The notes beneath the pieces were generated by a model, which was given only the letters and a program-made list of their open reading frames with translations, did no database searches and was not told the DNA's origin. 64,000 nucleotides of DNA from Acidimicrobiia bacterium (GTDB lineage: Bacteria > Actinomycetota > Acidimicrobiia > Spongiisociales > UBA11373): positions 50,955 through 114,954 of the forward strand of contig JAJCYA010000033.1 of the NCBI GenBank assembly GCA_029263095.1. The letters run 5' to 3'. Shown here piece by piece: positions 36,317 to 45,358 of this stretch (positions are counted from its first letter, which is position 1; each line of letters opens with the position of its first letter). The translations under genes and the position numbers were made by a program.

Positions 36317-39300
36317 TCAGGAACCGACGGTCGCCGCGGCGCGCACCACCAGGAACGGCGGCGGCACCGTATCCCAAGACTCCAGAAGCGACCGGGCCCG
36401 GATACTGCCCGTGCGCCGTTCGTGCTCCTCTATCAGCTCCCCGACTTCGACAAGGTCGGCCGCCGTTGGCTCGCTTGCCTGTGGGGCGGCATCCGCCAAT
36501 CGCGCTCGAACGGCGCCGTTGGGATCCCACACAAAGAGCACTCCTCCCGTCATACCTGCTGCGAGGTTGCGCCCCACCGGTCCCAGGACCACGACCCGGC
36601 CCCCCGTCATGTACTCACATCCGTGGTCGCTGCAACCTTCGACCACTGCGACGGCGCCGCTGTTGCGCACTGCAAAGCGCTGCCCCACCGTGCCCGCTAT
36701 AAAGACGGAGCCTCCGGTCGCCCCATACAGCACCGCGTTCCCAGCCCCGTGGGGTACGGCGTCGCCTGATGCGTGTTTGGGCACGATCGCGATAGCTCCG
36801 CCACCCATGCCCTTGCCGACGGCATCGTTGGCAAATCCATCGAGGTGCAGATCGATCCCCGGGCTCAGGAACGCGCCCAAGCTCTGTCCGACGGCACCGG
36901 AGAGCCTCACCCGGATCGTGCCCTCGGCCAGGGTGTCCCCGTGATGCATGGCAACCAGTCCCGACAACTGGGTCCCCAAGGCCCGGTCGGAGTTGGACGC
37001 TGGGTAGGCGACCTCCACCACCGACCCGCGCGCCAGCGCCGGTTCGGCGTCTGCGATGAGTGCCTCCCCCAATGGCGAAGGGGGATGACGTCGAAATCGC
37101 CGGTGGGCGTAACGGGCTTCGAAAGGCACCAGCAGGTCGTCGAGGCTCCGCGCCACGGGATGTGCCGAGTCGACCGGTCGGAGCAGGTCGGTCCGACCGA
37201 TGATCTCATCGATCGAACGCACCCCGAGTTCCGCCAGGTGGCGACGCACATCCTCGGCAAGCAGACGAAACAACGTCACCACCTGCTCCGCCGCGCCGGT
37301 GAACTTGGCGCGTAGGTCGGCGCGCTGGGTGGCTACGCCCACCGGGCAAGTGTTCTCGTGGCAGCGCCGCACCATCTTGCAGCCGAGCGCCAGCAGCGGC
37401 AGCGTGCCGAACCCGTAACGCTCGGCGCCGAGCAGAGCGGCGACAACCACATCCCGACCGGTGCGCAACCCGCCATCTACCGCCAGGACGACACGATCCC
37501 GCATCCCGTGGGCTGCCAGCGTTTGGTGGGTCTCGGTCAGACCGATCTCCCAAGGTGAGCCTGCATGCTTTACCGAAGTGAGCGGCGAGGCTCCAGTTCC
37601 TCCTTCGTTGCCACTGATCAGCACCCCATCAGCCTGCGATTTGGCAACCCCCACCGCGATGACCCCGACGCCCGGTTCCGATACCAGCTTCACCGACACC
37701 CTGGCCGAAGGTTTGAAGGTCTTCAGGTCGTAGACGAGCTGGGCCAGGTCTTCGATCGAGTAGATGTCGTGGTGCGGTGGCGGGGAGATGAGCGGCACCC
37801 CCGGCTCGGTATGGCGTAAGCGGGCGATCATGGCGGTCACCTTGTAGCCGGGTAGATGGCCGCCCTCCCCCGGTTTGGATCCCTGAGCCATCTTGATCTG
37901 AAACTCCTCGGCCGAGGCAAGGTAGGCGGGGGTGACACCGAACCGTCCGCTGGCTATCTGCTTGACACGAGAATTGCGGGGGGTGGCGTACCGCTGCGGG
38001 TCCTCGCCACCCTCGCCCGAATTCGACATCCCACCAATGAATGACATCGCCTCGGCGAGCGCCTCATGGGCTTCAGCGCTCAACGCACCGGCCGACATCG
38101 CTGCCGTGTGGAACCGGCGCATGATGTGTTCGGCTGGTTCAACCTCGTCGACCGGAATCGGATCTCCGCCGACCGGTTCCATGAGGTCGCGTAGCTGAGC
38201 CGGAGGCCGGTTGCTCATCACCAGATCGATGTAGCGTTCCCACGCGGCAGCCTCTCCGGATCGCACCGACTTCTGCAACGCCAACACCGCCCCCGGAGAG
38301 AGCACATGGGCTGGGCCGCCGCGACGATGCTTGTAGTACCCCCCGAGCTCGGTCCCGCTCCCCGCGTAGGAGCCGTGTCGAACGAGCACGTCCGCCGCGA
38401 TCCGCTCCAAACCGTGACCGCCGACGCGGCGGGGTGTATAACGAAAAGCGATGTCTGCGATCTCAGAATCGAGCCCCACGACCTCAAAGAGCTCGCTGCC
38501 CCGGTAGGCCGAGACCGTGCCGATCCCCATCTTCGACATGATCTTGAGCAGCCCCTCCTCCAGCTGACCTCGGTAGTTCTCTTGGGCCTCGATCGCAGTC
38601 GCCGGCACCTCGTCGCCTGCGGCCAGGTCGCGTACGTGCTCGATCGCCAGATATGGATTGACGGCCGACGCTCCATAGGCGATCAGGCAAGCGATGTCGT
38701 GTTCATCACGCGGTTCACCCGACACGGCCACCAGCGATGCCCGCATTCGAATCCCCTCGGCGATCAGGCGGTGGTGCACGGCTCCCACAGCCAGCAGCAT
38801 TGGAATCGGAGCGTGTTCGGCGTCGACGGTGCGATCGCTGAGGATCAGGATCGAGGCACCGTCGTGTACTGCGGCCACAGCCTCGTCGCACACTCCGGCC
38901 AGCGAACGGCGCATGGCGGCGGCGCCCTCCGCCGCCGGGAATACAGCCTCTATCCACCCGGTCTGAAACGAGGGGTCGCTGGATCCCGCAATGTGCTCTA
39001 CCTCGGCATCGCTGAGTATCGGCGACGCCAGCTCGATCAGATGAGCCTGCTCCGGCGTCTCGGTCAGCAGCGAGCCGCGCCGCCCCAAGTAGGTGCGCAG
39101 CGACATCATCAGCCGTTCCCGGATCGGGTCGATGGGCGGGTTTGTCACCTGGGCGAACATCTGATGGAAGTAACGCGAGAGTCGCTCCGGGAGTGACGAC
39201 AGCGCCGCCAGAGGAGTGTCGTTGCCCATTGATCCAATGGCAGCTCGTCCCGACGCCATTTCCGTGAGCAACAGACGGCGTTCCTCGGCCGTGTAACCAA

Positions 39301-40672
39301 AAACACGGCTCAACGCAGCCGCGTCGAAGCGATCGTCCTGCTCGTCGTCGAACGGATCTCGCACATAGAGGGTGGCGGTGTTGATCCAATCCCCATATGG
39401 TCGGCGGCCCGCCAGGTCACGCTTCACATCGTCGGAGAACCGCACTCGGCCGGTGCCGAGATCGACCGACAGCACCTCGCCGGGGCCGAGCTGTCCGGTG
39501 GCAGTCGCCTGCACCTCCTCCTCGGGCAACACTCCCACCTCAGAGGCGACCAGCACGGTTTCGGGGCTGATCATCCACCGGGCAGGGCGCAGCCCATTGC
39601 GATCCATGCCGGCTAGCACGGTCACGCCGTCGCTGGCGGCGATCGCAGCAGGTCCATCCCAGGGCTCGGTGAGGAAGGCGTGGTACTCATAGAACGCGCG
39701 CAGTTGATTGTCGAGATCCGACACGTTCTCCCACGCCGGAGGCATCAGCATCTCCTTGGCATGTGCCAGAGACCGACCGGAATCCACCAGCAGTTCAAAC
39801 GCATTGTCCAAACTCCCTGAATCGCTCTTGCCAGGAGCCAGGAAGGGGCGCAGGTCACGGCTGCGATCACCCCACACGTCGGATCCGGCGTCGATCTCCC
39901 GCGCCGCCATCCACGCTCGGTTGGAGCGGATGGTGTTGATCTCCCCGTTGTGAGCGAGCATCCGAAACGGCTGCGCCATCGACCAGTCGGGCAGAGTGTT
40001 CGTGGAATAACGCTGGTGAAATACGGCAAAGTCGGTTTCGTAAAGGGGGTCGAGCAGGTCGGGGTAGAACCGCTCGATGTTGTTGGCCGTGAACAGGCCC
40101 TTGTACACGACGGTCCGACACGATGAGGAAACAACCGATACGCCCAACTCGTCGGGTGCGGTCCGAAAGGTCGCCTTTCGGACCAGAAGCAGACGACGTT
40201 CGAACTCGCTCTCGTCGTCGATCGAATCCCCTGCGGCGACTATGACCTGCTCCACCCGCGGAAGAGTGGCTCGGGCATGATCGCCCAGAATCGAGGGCAG
40301 TGTCGGCACCCGGCGTCGCGCCAGGATGGATACATCCTGATCGGCAAGACACTGGGTCAGTCCCTCGATATCGGTGTCCCCCTCGGAGTGGAACACCATC
40401 AGCACTCCCAACCGCTCGTCGGGCGGAGGCGTGACGCCGCGATGCCCGAGCTCGCGGTGCAGCAGCCGATACGGAATCCGTGTCATCAGGCCGGCACCGT
40501 CGCCCGTCCCGTCGGCTGACTTGGCGCCGCGATGATCGAGATTGTGGAGGCACTGCACGGCTAGGCGGACCATGCGGTGGGAGGCGTGCCCGGCGCGATC
40601 CGCTACAAACCCGACACCACAGGCGTCACGATGGTGTGAAGCGTCAACGAGGGGGAGAGAACGGATCGGCAT
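36317..40672 (-). CDS. gltB: Glutamate synthase large subunit
   Basis: A 1451-residue enzyme that makes two glutamates from glutamine and 2-oxoglutarate. Domains in order are an N-terminal Ntn-type glutaminase with the catalytic Cys in DACGVGFVAD, the central domain, the FMN synthase domain (ISGNEGGTGASPLTS), the [3Fe-4S] site CKMVRRCHENTCPVGVATQ, and a C-terminal GXGXG beta-helix. The ATG at 40672 was preferred, although no clear Shine-Dalgarno is seen. No gltD is adjacent, so the electron-donating small subunit must be elsewhere. Confidence 0.93.
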   Translation of the reverse strand: MPIRSLPLVDASHHRDACGVGFVADRAGHASHRMVRLAVQCLHNLDHRGAKSADGTGDGAGLMTRIPYRLLHRELGHRGVTPPPDERLGVLMVFHSEGDTDIEGLTQCLADQDVSILARRRVPTLPSILGDHARATLPRVEQVIVAAGDSIDDESEFERRLLLVRKATFRTAPDELGVSVVSSSCRTVVYKGLFTANNIERFYPDLLDPLYETDFAVFHQRYSTNTLPDWSMAQPFRMLAHNGEINTIRSNRAWMAAREIDAGSDVWGDRSRDLRPFLAPGKSDSGSLDNAFELLVDSGRSLAHAKEMLMPPAWENVSDLDNQLRAFYEYHAFLTEPWDGPAAIAASDGVTVLAGMDRNGLRPARWMISPETVLVASEVGVLPEEEVQATATGQLGPGEVLSVDLGTGRVRFSDDVKRDLAGRRPYGDWINTATLYVRDPFDDEQDDRFDAAALSRVFGYTAEERRLLLTEMASGRAAIGSMGNDTPLAALSSLPERLSRYFHQMFAQVTNPPIDPIRERLMMSLRTYLGRRGSLLTETPEQAHLIELASPILSDAEVEHIAGSSDPSFQTGWIEAVFPAAEGAAAMRRSLAGVCDEAVAAVHDGASILILSDRTVDAEHAPIPMLLAVGAVHHRLIAEGIRMRASLVAVSGEPRDEHDIACLIAYGASAVNPYLAIEHVRDLAAGDEVPATAIEAQENYRGQLEEGLLKIMSKMGIGTVSAYRGSELFEVVGLDSEIADIAFRYTPRRVGGHGLERIAADVLVRHGSYAGSGTELGGYYKHRRGGPAHVLSPGAVLALQKSVRSGEAAAWERYIDLVMSNRPPAQLRDLMEPVGGDPIPVDEVEPAEHIMRRFHTAAMSAGALSAEAHEALAEAMSFIGGMSNSGEGGEDPQRYATPRNSRVKQIASGRFGVTPAYLASAEEFQIKMAQGSKPGEGGHLPGYKVTAMIARLRHTEPGVPLISPPPHHDIYSIEDLAQLVYDLKTFKPSARVSVKLVSEPGVGVIAVGVAKSQADGVLISGNEGGTGASPLTSVKHAGSPWEIGLTETHQTLAAHGMRDRVVLAVDGGLRTGRDVVVAALLGAERYGFGTLPLLALGCKMVRRCHENTCPVGVATQRADLRAKFTGAAEQVVTLFRLLAEDVRRHLAELGVRSIDEIIGRTDLLRPVDSAHPVARSLDDLLVPFEARYAHRRFRRHPPSPLGEALIADAEPALARGSVVEVAYPASNSDRALGTQLSGLVAMHHGDTLAEGTIRVRLSGAVGQSLGAFLSPGIDLHLDGFANDAVGKGMGGGAIAIVPKHASGDAVPHGAGNAVLYGATGGSVFIAGTVGQRFAVRNSGAVAVVEGCSDHGCEYMTGGRVVVLGPVGRNLAAGMTGGVLFVWDPNGAVRARLADAAPQASEPTAADLVEVGELIEEHERRTGSIRARSLLESWDTVPPPFLVVRAAATVGS

Positions 40673-40875
40673 GGCGCGGCGGGCGGCGGACGAGCCTAGG
40701 CCCCATCCTCTCGGCCGTTTGGTTCCATACCGAACCTCCGTGGAATAGCCGAATTGTACTGGAGAGCCTCCGGGCACAGATCGGCCGACCACCAGTGGCA
40801 GCGACCCGGACTATGGCCACTCCTCAGCCACGGAGCGCCGACGAAGGAGAAAGCGCTGCCGAGGGCAGCCTGCAA

Positions 40876-41118
40876 TCACCGCAGGGCGCGTCGCACGTCA
40901 CGGCGGCCGAATCGGCCCGAGAGCACTTCTCGCCCATCGAGCAGTACCACCGGTACCCGGTCACCGAATTCGTCGGCGAGACCCGAGTCGTCCGCATCCA
41001 CCGTCTCCAAGGCCCAACCCTTCCGCTCGACCCGACCCGATACCAGCGGCAGAGCCTCCGCGCAGATGCGGCAAGCTCGCCGGGTGATGAAGCGAACGGA
41101 TCGCATCAGCGGGAGCAC
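40876..41118 (-). CDS. Small glutaredoxin-like protein
   Basis: An 80-residue thioredoxin-fold protein. The redox pair is CRIC in TRRACRICAE, and the cis-Pro segment is DRVPVVLLDGREV. This size and layout match the glutaredoxin/DUF836 family of actinobacteria, where the partner would be mycothiol rather than glutathione; mshA is in this window. The start may be 41118 or the ATG at 41106. It lies about 200 bp upstream of gltB on the same strand. Confidence 0.75.
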   Translation of the reverse strand: MLPLMRSVRFITRRACRICAEALPLVSGRVERKGWALETVDADDSGLADEFGDRVPVVLLDGREVLSGRFGRRDVRRALR

Positions 41119-41166
41119 CGGAACGACGAAGCATCAGCCTCGTTCGAGAGGACCTTGCGGTCCGGT

Positions 41167-41277
41167 ATGGTCGGGCGCCTGATGCGACCCGCCACCGTCC
41201 TCGCCATCGTTCTTCTTCTGCTGATGCTCACGGTGGCAGGCGTCGTATTCGTCATCCAGCTGCTGTCGGTGACTTGA
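41167..41277 (+). CDS. Possible small single-helix membrane protein
   Basis: A 36-codon frame starting ATG GTC GGG encodes one strongly hydrophobic helix (TVLAIVLLLLMLTVAGVVF) near its C terminus. It overlaps the 3' end of the SAM hydrolase gene on the other strand by 26 bp. No Shine-Dalgarno is evident, so this may be chance or part of a longer frame. Confidence 0.25.
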   Translation: MVGRLMRPATVLAIVLLLLMLTVAGVVFVIQLLSVT

Positions 41278-42067
41278 AGCCAACCGAGAGCCCCTCAGAC
41301 AGATTGAGTGTCGTATCGGCGCGCCCCCCGGGAACTGCGATGGCGATCAATCCGTATGAGTCCACATGCACCACAGCCTCGGTGGAATCACCGTATGCCG
41401 TCACCCAAGTCATGTCGTGCTCGACGGCACCGACGCGCACGGCGACATCCGATCCGGGCTGGATCCCAGCGAGCCGGAGATCCTCGGGAGTCACGTTCGT
41501 CTGAGCGTTGCCAAACGTGTCGATCCAAAAGACCTCACCCGATACCGACCCGTTGGAATGATCGACCAGCGGGAGCAGCAGCGGAGTGACCGAGTCGGGA
41601 GCAATCTCGGGACCGAGCTCGGAGAGCGAAGCCTCACCGGAAGCCAGCACCGCGGCGGCCGGGGCGAATACGTCTCGCCCATCGAATGTCACCCCGTCGC
41701 GCGGTAGCCGAAACTCCTCTGCCTCCAGTGATGCGAACCGTTGGGCACCGCCCACCATGGCGACGGCCGGTGCCAGCAAGCCGTTGTCCGGACCGACGAA
41801 GTGGCCCCACTCCGTCTCGGCCACGATCGCTTTTCGAGCCGTCCCGACACCGGGATCGACGACCGCCAGCACCACACCGTTCGGCAGATACTGCACCGCC
41901 CGCAGCAGGGCGAGGGCCCCAGCCCGAACGTTGCCACGGGGGACACGGTGATTGACATCGATCACCCGAATGTCGGGTGCGATTCGGGCGATCACACCGT
42001 GCACGACCCCAACGAACTCGTCGTCGAGCCCGAAGTCGCTGATGAAGGAAATCGGTCGGCTGGTCAT
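41252..42067 (-). CDS. SAM hydroxide adenosyltransferase (DUF62 family)
   Basis: A 271-residue enzyme expected to hydrolyse S-adenosylmethionine to adenosine and methionine. The N-terminal FISDFGLDDEFVG carries the conserved Asp of the family, with VVDPGVGTARKAI and FVGPDNGLL further on and a C-terminal barrel with FGNAQTNV. The ATG at 42067 was chosen because the family sequence starts there; longer in-frame sequence is antisense to the next gene. It is divergent from the Clp1-like gene. Confidence 0.85.
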   Translation of the reverse strand: MTSRPISFISDFGLDDEFVGVVHGVIARIAPDIRVIDVNHRVPRGNVRAGALALLRAVQYLPNGVVLAVVDPGVGTARKAIVAETEWGHFVGPDNGLLAPAVAMVGGAQRFASLEAEEFRLPRDGVTFDGRDVFAPAAAVLASGEASLSELGPEIAPDSVTPLLLPLVDHSNGSVSGEVFWIDTFGNAQTNVTPEDLRLAGIQPGSDVAVRVGAVEHDMTWVTAYGDSTEAVVHVDSYGLIAIAVPGGRADTTLNLSEGLSVGFKSPTAAG

Positions 42068-42142
42068 CGGACCGCGCAGGATACCGGGGCGGCTCCCGCC
42101 CCCGATCCAACTACGATCGCCTGGCAACTCGAGGGAGCCGCC

Positions 42143-43027
42143 GTGACAGACGACATCCACGCTCCGCTGCTCGATGATCTCGCTCGCAGGCGCGGTGTGG
42201 TCATGCTTCTCGGCGCACCCGACACCGGCAAGACGACGTTCGCGCGGCGTCTGCTGGCCGCCGGACTCGCAGCCGGGAAGACGGTGGCCTATGTGGACGC
42301 CGATACCGACCAGACGACGTGCGGACCACCAACCTGTACGGGCCTCAAGTTGGTGCGTTCCCAGGCCGACCTCGACGATCTCTCCCACGCCGACCTTCTC
42401 CACTTCGTGGGGTCAATAGGCGCTGAGGGTGTGGTGCTCCAGCAGGTAGTGGCGACGGCTGCGCTGGTGGATGCAGCCCGACCCGAAGCCGATCTCACCG
42501 TTGTGGACACAACCAGCACTGTGTCGGGTGTCGTCGGTCAAACGCTCAAGTACCACACGATGGAACTGGTGCACCCTGATGTAGTGGTCGGCCTCCAACG
42601 CGGCGCCGAACTCGAACCGGTCATCGGGATGCTGCGCCGGTTCTTTTCGGCGGACGTCGAAACCGCTCCCGTCGATCCCGATGTGCTCCCAGCGTCGCCG
42701 GACTCCCGTCGCGCTCATCGGGCCAAGAACCTTGCAGCGGCGTTTGCCGAACCGTTGCAGCTGTGGCGGGTTCGCGAGACCGTCTTCGCACCAACGCTCC
42801 CGGCCGGACTCGACCAGACCAGGCTCGACGGCGTTTTGGTCGGACTTCAGGACGGCGAAGGACGCTGTCTCGGCTTGGGCGTACTGGAGCACAGCGACGA
42901 CAAGTTGCGGGTGGTCACCAACTCGGGCGAGGACATGCGGGGTCTCCGCCTGGGATCGGTCACGATGGATTTGGCCACGTTCGATCTACAGAAGTTCAAG
43001 CTCCGTGAACTGATGTTCGGGATCTGA
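42143..43027 (+). CDS. Clp1/polynucleotide-kinase-like P-loop protein
   Basis: A 294-residue P-loop NTPase. The Walker A is LLGAPDTGKTTFA, followed by YVDADTDQTTCGPPTCTGL, which matches the Asp-x-Asp-x-x-Gln...PP loop of the Clp1/Grc3/Nol9 family. The C-terminal 60 residues form a small beta domain (LVGLQDGEGRCLGLGVLEH). The GTG start has GAGGGAG 5 nt upstream. Eukaryotic and archaeal relatives phosphorylate 5'-hydroxyl RNA or DNA; bacterial members are little studied. Convergent with the next gene, 7 bp apart. Confidence 0.7.
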   Translation: MTDDIHAPLLDDLARRRGVVMLLGAPDTGKTTFARRLLAAGLAAGKTVAYVDADTDQTTCGPPTCTGLKLVRSQADLDDLSHADLLHFVGSIGAEGVVLQQVVATAALVDAARPEADLTVVDTTSTVSGVVGQTLKYHTMELVHPDVVVGLQRGAELEPVIGMLRRFFSADVETAPVDPDVLPASPDSRRAHRAKNLAAAFAEPLQLWRVRETVFAPTLPAGLDQTRLDGVLVGLQDGEGRCLGLGVLEHSDDKLRVVTNSGEDMRGLRLGSVTMDLATFDLQKFKLRELMFGI

Positions 43028-43034
43028 CGTTCCG

Positions 43035-43796
43035 CTAGCCGGGTATCCCCGGCGGCTCGACCGTAATGACCGCAAACCCGATCGGATTCTGGAGACCCGT
43101 CGCTTGTAGGACGGCCATCAGGGCGTAGTTTCCCTCGGAAGTCGTAAAGCAGTAGTACGCGTCGAAGACGCCGCCGGTGAAGTTGGTATACACCTTGGCG
43201 GTACCAAAGTCGCCGGTCGACTGCGCGCAGGAATCGTCGGCCGATGGCGGCGACATGAGGAGAGCACCATTGTGCGGCTTCACCACAATGTTGAATCCGG
43301 TCGGGCCCAGCAAGACCTCAGTGAGAATCGCATCGACGGCATCCGCCAGCATCGGGTTCACCTGATCCGGGTTGGTGGGGAAGGTGTACACCAATCCGGT
43401 GTCGAGATCGACCCCATGGCCCTCCTCCAAGAAGATGCCGTCCTCGATCACCGGCACGATCGGGATAGTTGTCGTTGTCGTTGTTGTTGTCGTAGGTGAA
43501 GTTGTTGTGGTCGGGGCCGCGGTGGTACCGGGGGTCGCCGTCGTCGTTGCTGACGGCGAGGTCGACGCGACTGCTGCGGCGGTGGTCGTTGTCTCCGCAG
43601 AGGTAGTCGATGGCGCCGGGCTGGAGCTAGTGGGAGAGGAAGTGAATTCGATTGCCGCCGGCTCGCTGTCGCCCGAAGACCCAAGAAGCAGCCCACCCAG
43701 GAACACAACGAGGACCACCAAAACGGCCATCACGATCTGAGCTTGTCGGCTCATACCGGAGAACCAAGAACCTCCGGCGTCGCGCGGCTCCGTCAT
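43035..43796 (-). CDS. Hypothetical membrane-anchored protein with a Thr/Ser-rich stalk
   Basis: A 253-residue protein. A single helix at 20-40 is followed by a stalk of about 65 residues made mostly of Thr, Ser, Ala and Pro, ending in a run of Thr, and then by a globular domain (about 115-253) with two cysteines that could pair (DDSCAQ and YYCFTT). The stalk suggests an O-glycosylated or cell-wall-spanning linker. The domain family was not recognised. Confidence 0.7.
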   Translation of the reverse strand: MTEPRDAGGSWFSGMSRQAQIVMAVLVVLVVFLGGLLLGSSGDSEPAAIEFTSSPTSSSPAPSTTSAETTTTAAAVASTSPSATTTATPGTTAAPTTTTSPTTTTTTTTTIPIVPVIEDGIFLEEGHGVDLDTGLVYTFPTNPDQVNPMLADAVDAILTEVLLGPTGFNIVVKPHNGALLMSPPSADDSCAQSTGDFGTAKVYTNFTGGVFDAYYCFTTSEGNYALMAVLQATGLQNPIGFAVITVEPPGIPG

Positions 43797-43954
43797 TCTC
43801 CTGCCTCCCCAATCTCGAATCCTCGCGGGACTCTACATTGGGGCGAAGCGAGCCAAGGATGCCTTCCCCGAACCGTTCCAAACTCGCTCCACAGAACAGC
43901 GCCGCTACCTCGCGGGGAGATACGGACGGGCCTCAGCCCTTTCACGATGGTGTT

Positions 43955-44773
43955 TCAGGTCTCAGCTGCGAATCGACGAAGAGCAGCCTCGGTCTCGGGG
44001 TCGGCGGGGAGAAGGGTCTCCAGACGGAGCTCTTCGAGCGTGATGTCGTAGGGGGCGCCGATCGTGGCGATGGTGGTGAAGAGCCGCAGATCGAAATCGG
44101 AGGTGCGTATATGAAGAGGAACGGCCAGGTCGTCTCCCCTGGGAAGCATCGAGCCGTCGGGGAGATCGGCGATTCCCGGGTAGCCGCGGACCTCGGCGAG
44201 GAGTTCAGTGAGGATCTCATCACTGGGTCGCTCCGCAGCCTCTCGCTCGAGCCTGTGGAGAAGCGCCGGCGCCGCTTGGTCCCAGTTGACGAGATGTGAT
44301 CGCAATCCCTCAGGATGGAAGGTGAGCCGCAGGACGTTGCCACCGAACATCGCTGCGGCCGCCGGACTCACAAGACGGGCGGTGAGCGATGCTGCAGCCA
44401 GATTGGTCAGAACGACGTCCCACCGACGGTCCACCACGTAGGCCGGAAAGGGTTGGTGGGCTGTCAGGATCAAGTCGAGAGTGCTGAGCACCTGGGTCAT
44501 GGCCCCCTCACCCAAACCCGTCTCGGCGTACACGGAGGCGTATCCGGCGGCTCCGAGCCAGGTGTTGCGCTCGCGCAGCGGGACATCGAGGACGATGGCG
44601 AGATGGACCACCATCTCCCGGCTGGGGCTGGCACGGCCGGTCTCGAGAAAGCTCAGGTGGCGTTGCGACACATGCGCGGAGGCGGACAGCTGGAGCTGGC
44701 TGAGATGGCGAATCTCGCGCCACTGCTTGAGCTTCTGGCCGAACGGTGGAGCGGTGGTTGTGGCGATGTTCGT
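43955..44773 (-). CDS. MmyB-type XRE regulator without a canonical start codon
   Basis: The reading frame encodes an XRE helix-turn-helix (FGQKLKQWREIRHLSQLQLS, then VSQRHLSFLETGRASPSREM) followed by an MmyB-like ligand-binding domain (PFPAYVVDRRWDVVLTN) to the end. The first ATG/GTG/TTG in frame is GTG at 44671, inside the HTH, which would remove its first two helices. The frame is open upstream to 44797 and includes ACG (44773) and ATC (44767); GAGGAA lies at about 44791-44786. The start given is tentative. A 17-bp palindrome upstream is the likely operator shared with the divergent membrane protein gene. Confidence 0.75.
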   Translation of the reverse strand, partial: TNIATTTAPPFGQKLKQWREIRHLSQLQLSASAHVSQRHLSFLETGRASPSREMVVHLAIVLDVPLRERNTWLGAAGYASVYAETGLGEGAMTQVLSTLDLILTAHQPFPAYVVDRRWDVVLTNLAAASLTARLVSPAAAAMFGGNVLRLTFHPEGLRSHLVNWDQAAPALLHRLEREAAERPSDEILTELLAEVRGYPGIADLPDGSMLPRGDDLAVPLHIRTSDFDLRLFTTIATIGAPYDITLEELRLETLLPADPETEAALRRFAAET

Positions 44774-44822
44774 TCCAAGGGTGGGTTCCTCGTCAGGTTA
44801 CGCCACCCCCGATGCGCAACCC

Positions 44823-44839
44823 ATTACCTCTCAGGTAAT
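44823..44839. promoter_or_regulatory. Operator-like palindrome ATTACCT-N3-AGGTAAT
   Basis: A perfect 7-bp inverted repeat with a 3-nt spacer lies between the MmyB-type regulator and the divergently transcribed membrane protein gene. On the minus strand, GGTAAT in the right arm's complement could serve as a -10, so binding would block the regulator's own promoter. Confidence 0.6.
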
Positions 44840-44896
44840 TGATTTGGTGACTGCACTGGGCGGACACTCCCGGCAGAACCAATCAAAGGAACTCAC

Positions 44897-45331
44897 ATGA
44901 CCATCGCACGGAACGCCGCCAAGGCTCGGCTCGGATCGGTCGGGGATGGCGGGAAGCTGTTGAAAGCCGCCATGAGAGAAAACGCCCTTGTCTCGGCGGT
45001 CACCGCCGTCATTCTGATGGCCGGAGCGCCGGTCCTCGATACACGGCTGGGTGTCAACCCCTGGGTACTGGGCGGCATCGGATTCGGGCTACTCACGTAC
45101 GCCGTGGATTTGGTGTGGTGGTCCCGGTCGCAGAAATGGCTGCGCAACGGAGGTCGGATCGCCATCATCGCCGACATCGCCTGGGTTATCGGAGCGATCG
45201 CGCTCATCTTGCTGACCGACGTGCTGACCCGATCGGGCGAAGCTGCCCTCGCCGCGATATCCGCGGTCGTAGCGGCATTCGCCGCGGCCCAGTGGTTGGG
45301 TCTGCGGCGCCTCGACGGAAACGACAAATAG
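44897..45331 (+). CDS. Small four-helix membrane protein, probable target of the adjacent regulator
   Basis: A 144-residue protein. An amphipathic N terminus is followed by about four hydrophobic segments (35-52, 57-75, 88-108, 115-135). It has an AAGGAA ribosome-binding element before the ATG. Regulators of the MmyB group in actinobacteria often sit opposite one enzyme or membrane protein under their control; that fits here. No named family was recognised. Confidence 0.7.
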   Translation: MTIARNAAKARLGSVGDGGKLLKAAMRENALVSAVTAVILMAGAPVLDTRLGVNPWVLGGIGFGLLTYAVDLVWWSRSQKWLRNGGRIAIIADIAWVIGAIALILLTDVLTRSGEAALAAISAVVAAFAAAQWLGLRRLDGNDK

Positions 45332-45358
45332 CTAATGACCGTCCAGCAGATGACGCCG

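Noticed and set aside
35259..36944. 561-codon plus-strand frame
   Set aside because: Runs antisense across the aminotransferase and the end of gltB; its composition follows their complement.
43430..43630. Tandem DNA repeat in the Thr-rich region
   Set aside because: The gttgtc-like repetition is simply codon repetition for the Thr/Ser stalk, within a gene.
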